Positions 62,561 through 64,000 of a stretch of DNA of 64,000 bases are shown here, piece by piece. The number at the start of each line of letters is the position of its first letter. Within the stretch, counting starts at the first letter, position 1. The notes under the pieces were generated by a model. It worked only from the letters and a program-made list of their open reading frames with translations. It was not told where the DNA came from and did no database searches. The stretch comes from Burkholderia cepacia (GTDB lineage Bacteria > Pseudomonadota > Gammaproteobacteria > Burkholderiales > Burkholderiaceae): positions 1-64,000 of the forward strand of contig NZ_LDWR01000012.1 of assembly GCF_001039005.1 (NCBI RefSeq), given 5' to 3'. Position numbers and translations under genes: made by a program.

Positions 62561-63576
62561 AGAAGCCTCGCAACGACAAGCTCCGGCCCGACTGGCGTGT
62601 CTACCTCGGCAACCGCCAGGAGCGCGAATGCTGGGATCTGCCCGAACCGCCACCATGGCGGCCGCGTCGTGCCTTGCCCGAGAGCGTACCGGCAGACGAG
62701 AAGCGCCCACCCTTGGCTGCTGCCACTATCAATAACGGTAGAACCTATCAAGTGGACGACGACGCCATCCAGATGGTTAATGCCGCGATCCACCTTCGCC
62801 GCCCCTTGCTGGTCACCGGTAGCCCCGGCAGCGGCAAATCTACGCTGGTCGATTCCATTGCCTATGAGTTGGGCTTGGGTGAGCCCTTGCGCTGGGGGGT
62901 GACCTCACGCAGCACACTGCGCGACGCGCTGTACAGCTATGACGCGATCGGTCGCGTGCAACACCAGCAGCAAGACGCAGTGAACACGCAGCTTGTCACC
63001 ATCGGGAATTTCATTGAACTCGGTCCGCTCGGTACGGCCATGCTACCGTCGCACCGACCGCGGATTCTCTTGATCGATGAGATCGACAAAGCCGACTTCG
63101 ACCTGCCTAGCGATCTACTCAATATTCTCGACGAAGGCCGATTTCATATTCCTGAATTGAGTCGCCTAGGCCGACAAGATATTGAGGTGCAAGGCTTTGG
63201 CGGCAACGGCAAAGTCCGAATTACCGACGGCAGAGTCGAGTCTTATGAATTTCCTCTGGTCATTCTCACCAGCAACGGTGAGCGTGATTTTCCAGCCCCG
63301 TTTCTTCGCCGGTGTCTGCAGCTTCGAATGCCCGACCCGTTTGCGAACCGCGAGCGCTTGACTGCCATTGTCGCGGCGCACTTGGGCGCGTCTATGGCGG
63401 AGCGTTCGAGCGACTTGATCACCGAGTTTATCGATCGCGCCCAACGCGGCGAGTTGTTAGCGACGGATCATTTGCTCAATGCAGCGCAACTGGTCATGGG
63501 CGCCTACGCAATGAACGACGATGATAGAGCGTCCCTCCGTAACCGACTGCAAACCGGGTTGGGACGAAAGAGCTGA
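62557..63576 (+). CDS. MoxR-type AAA+ ATPase
   Basis: The 339-residue protein has Walker A GSPGSGKS (88-95), Walker B ILLIDEID (170-177), a sensor region (LVILTSNGERDFPAPFLRRC) and a C-terminal helical lid. The 70-residue N-terminus is Pro/Arg-rich. MoxR ATPases act with vWA proteins as chaperone-like switches. It overlaps the caspase-VMAP gene by 4 bp and the next gene by 1 bp. Confidence 0.92.
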   Translation: MKKPRNDKLRPDWRVYLGNRQERECWDLPEPPPWRPRRALPESVPADEKRPPLAAATINNGRTYQVDDDAIQMVNAAIHLRRPLLVTGSPGSGKSTLVDSIAYELGLGEPLRWGVTSRSTLRDALYSYDAIGRVQHQQQDAVNTQLVTIGNFIELGPLGTAMLPSHRPRILLIDEIDKADFDLPSDLLNILDEGRFHIPELSRLGRQDIEVQGFGGNGKVRITDGRVESYEFPLVILTSNGERDFPAPFLRRCLQLRMPDPFANRERLTAIVAAHLGASMAERSSDLITEFIDRAQRGELLATDHLLNAAQLVMGAYAMNDDDRASLRNRLQTGLGRKS

Positions 63577-64000
63577 TGCACGAGGCCCTCATTCATTGTC
63601 TGGCCACGGCTGGACTGACGTCAGGTGCAGACGAAGTCCTGGATATCGTCTGGCTGGCGGCCCGTATCGACGCCGCAAACGAGGCCAAACGCCCAGCACG
63701 GGAGGCAGAGGGCGAGGATGAGATGCGCGCCGAAGCGGCCGAAGTCAGCCCCCCCGTTACCGACGAGTCGACAGCGATCAGACCGCAGCCTGCCGCTGCC
63801 CTGGCCTCTTCCCCGGTGCCGCAAGTACATAGGGAGTCGCTGTATGCCGATACAGTCACCGGCACTTTGCGCGGCGACACACTGCTCGTGCCGGGTGTAG
63901 CACGTATCGCGGCAACGGAGCACTACCGGCGTGCCCTGACGCCTTTTGCGCGGCGTGTACCATCGTGGCGAAACGGAATATTAGATGAAGAAGCGACCGC
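63576..64000 (+). CDS. SAV_2336/vWA-type partner protein, cut by the window end
   Basis: Only the first 141 residues are present. After a helical N-terminus and an acidic Pro/Ala linker comes HYRRALTPFARRVPSWRNGI followed by LDEEAT, a segment typical of SAV_2336-type proteins that carry a vWA-like or related domain and pair with MoxR and VMAP. The start ATG 63576 shares one base with the moxR stop. The vWA metal site, if present, lies outside the window. Confidence 0.72.
   Translation, partial: MHEALIHCLATAGLTSGADEVLDIVWLAARIDAANEAKRPAREAEGEDEMRAEAAEVSPPVTDESTAIRPQPAAALASSPVPQVHRESLYADTVTGTLRGDTLLVPGVARIAATEHYRRALTPFARRVPSWRNGILDEEAT

Overview
The window is high-GC DNA from a beta-proteobacterium, most likely Burkholderia (cepacia-complex type). 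This is inferred from codon usage, the gene set of the type VI secretion (T6SS) locus and its Rhs-PAAR effector, and a NemR/AcuR-type redox operon. No rRNA, tRNA or CRISPR array was seen.

Region 1 (28-13179) is a complete prophage of about 13.1 kb bounded by two dif-like sites that share a 12-bp core (TTCACGTTATGT). It encodes no integrase, so host XerC/XerD is the likely recombinase. Its hallmark genes are a PM2 P2-like double-jelly-roll (DJR) coat protein, a small FtsK/HerA-type packaging ATPase, an HUH rolling-circle replication protein of the P2 gpA type, a membrane-anchored lambda-R-like (GH104) muralytic enzyme, a beta-helix spike, and many single-helix membrane proteins. It is best described as a corticovirus-like, membrane-containing phage. 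Almost all genes run leftward in one overlapping train. The HTH repressor runs rightward and its stop codon lies inside attR. In the excised circle the repressor frame would read through attP for 19 more codons and then into two small rightward genes, so integration shortens the repressor and cuts its operon.

Region 2 (13.3-45.0 kb) is a full T6SS locus. Leftward from 42.4 kb it holds tssJ-tssK-tssL-tssM-tagF-ppkA-like kinase-tssA-tssB-tssC-hcp-tssE-tssF-tssG-tssH(clpV)-vgrG, then a DUF6484-type protein, a TPR adaptor-like protein and an Rhs-PAAR toxin. A small TPR-like lipoprotein and the FHA protein TagH diverge rightward. No cognate phosphatase and no immunity gene for the Rhs toxin are visible. 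The Rhs 3' end lies only 161 bp from the prophage edge.

Region 3 (45.0-57.5 kb) is metabolic: an APH-fold kinase-like protein, a succinate-semialdehyde-type dehydrogenase, a three-subunit periplasmic molybdenum hydroxylase with triheme cytochrome c, a quinol-monooxygenase-like protein, an NADP-dependent oxidoreductase with its TetR regulator (two near-identical operator boxes), a Tat lipoprotein of unknown role, and a KfrA-like coiled-coil DNA-binding protein.

Region 4 (57.9-64.0 kb) is an accessory island. It has a frameshifted DEDD exonuclease, a truncated IS110 transposase and short repeats, then a translationally coupled operon of alpha/beta hydrolase, caspase-VMAP, MoxR AAA+ ATPase and the start of a SAV_2336/vWA-type protein. 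This matches the architecture of predicted NTP-dependent conflict (immune) systems and runs off the right edge.
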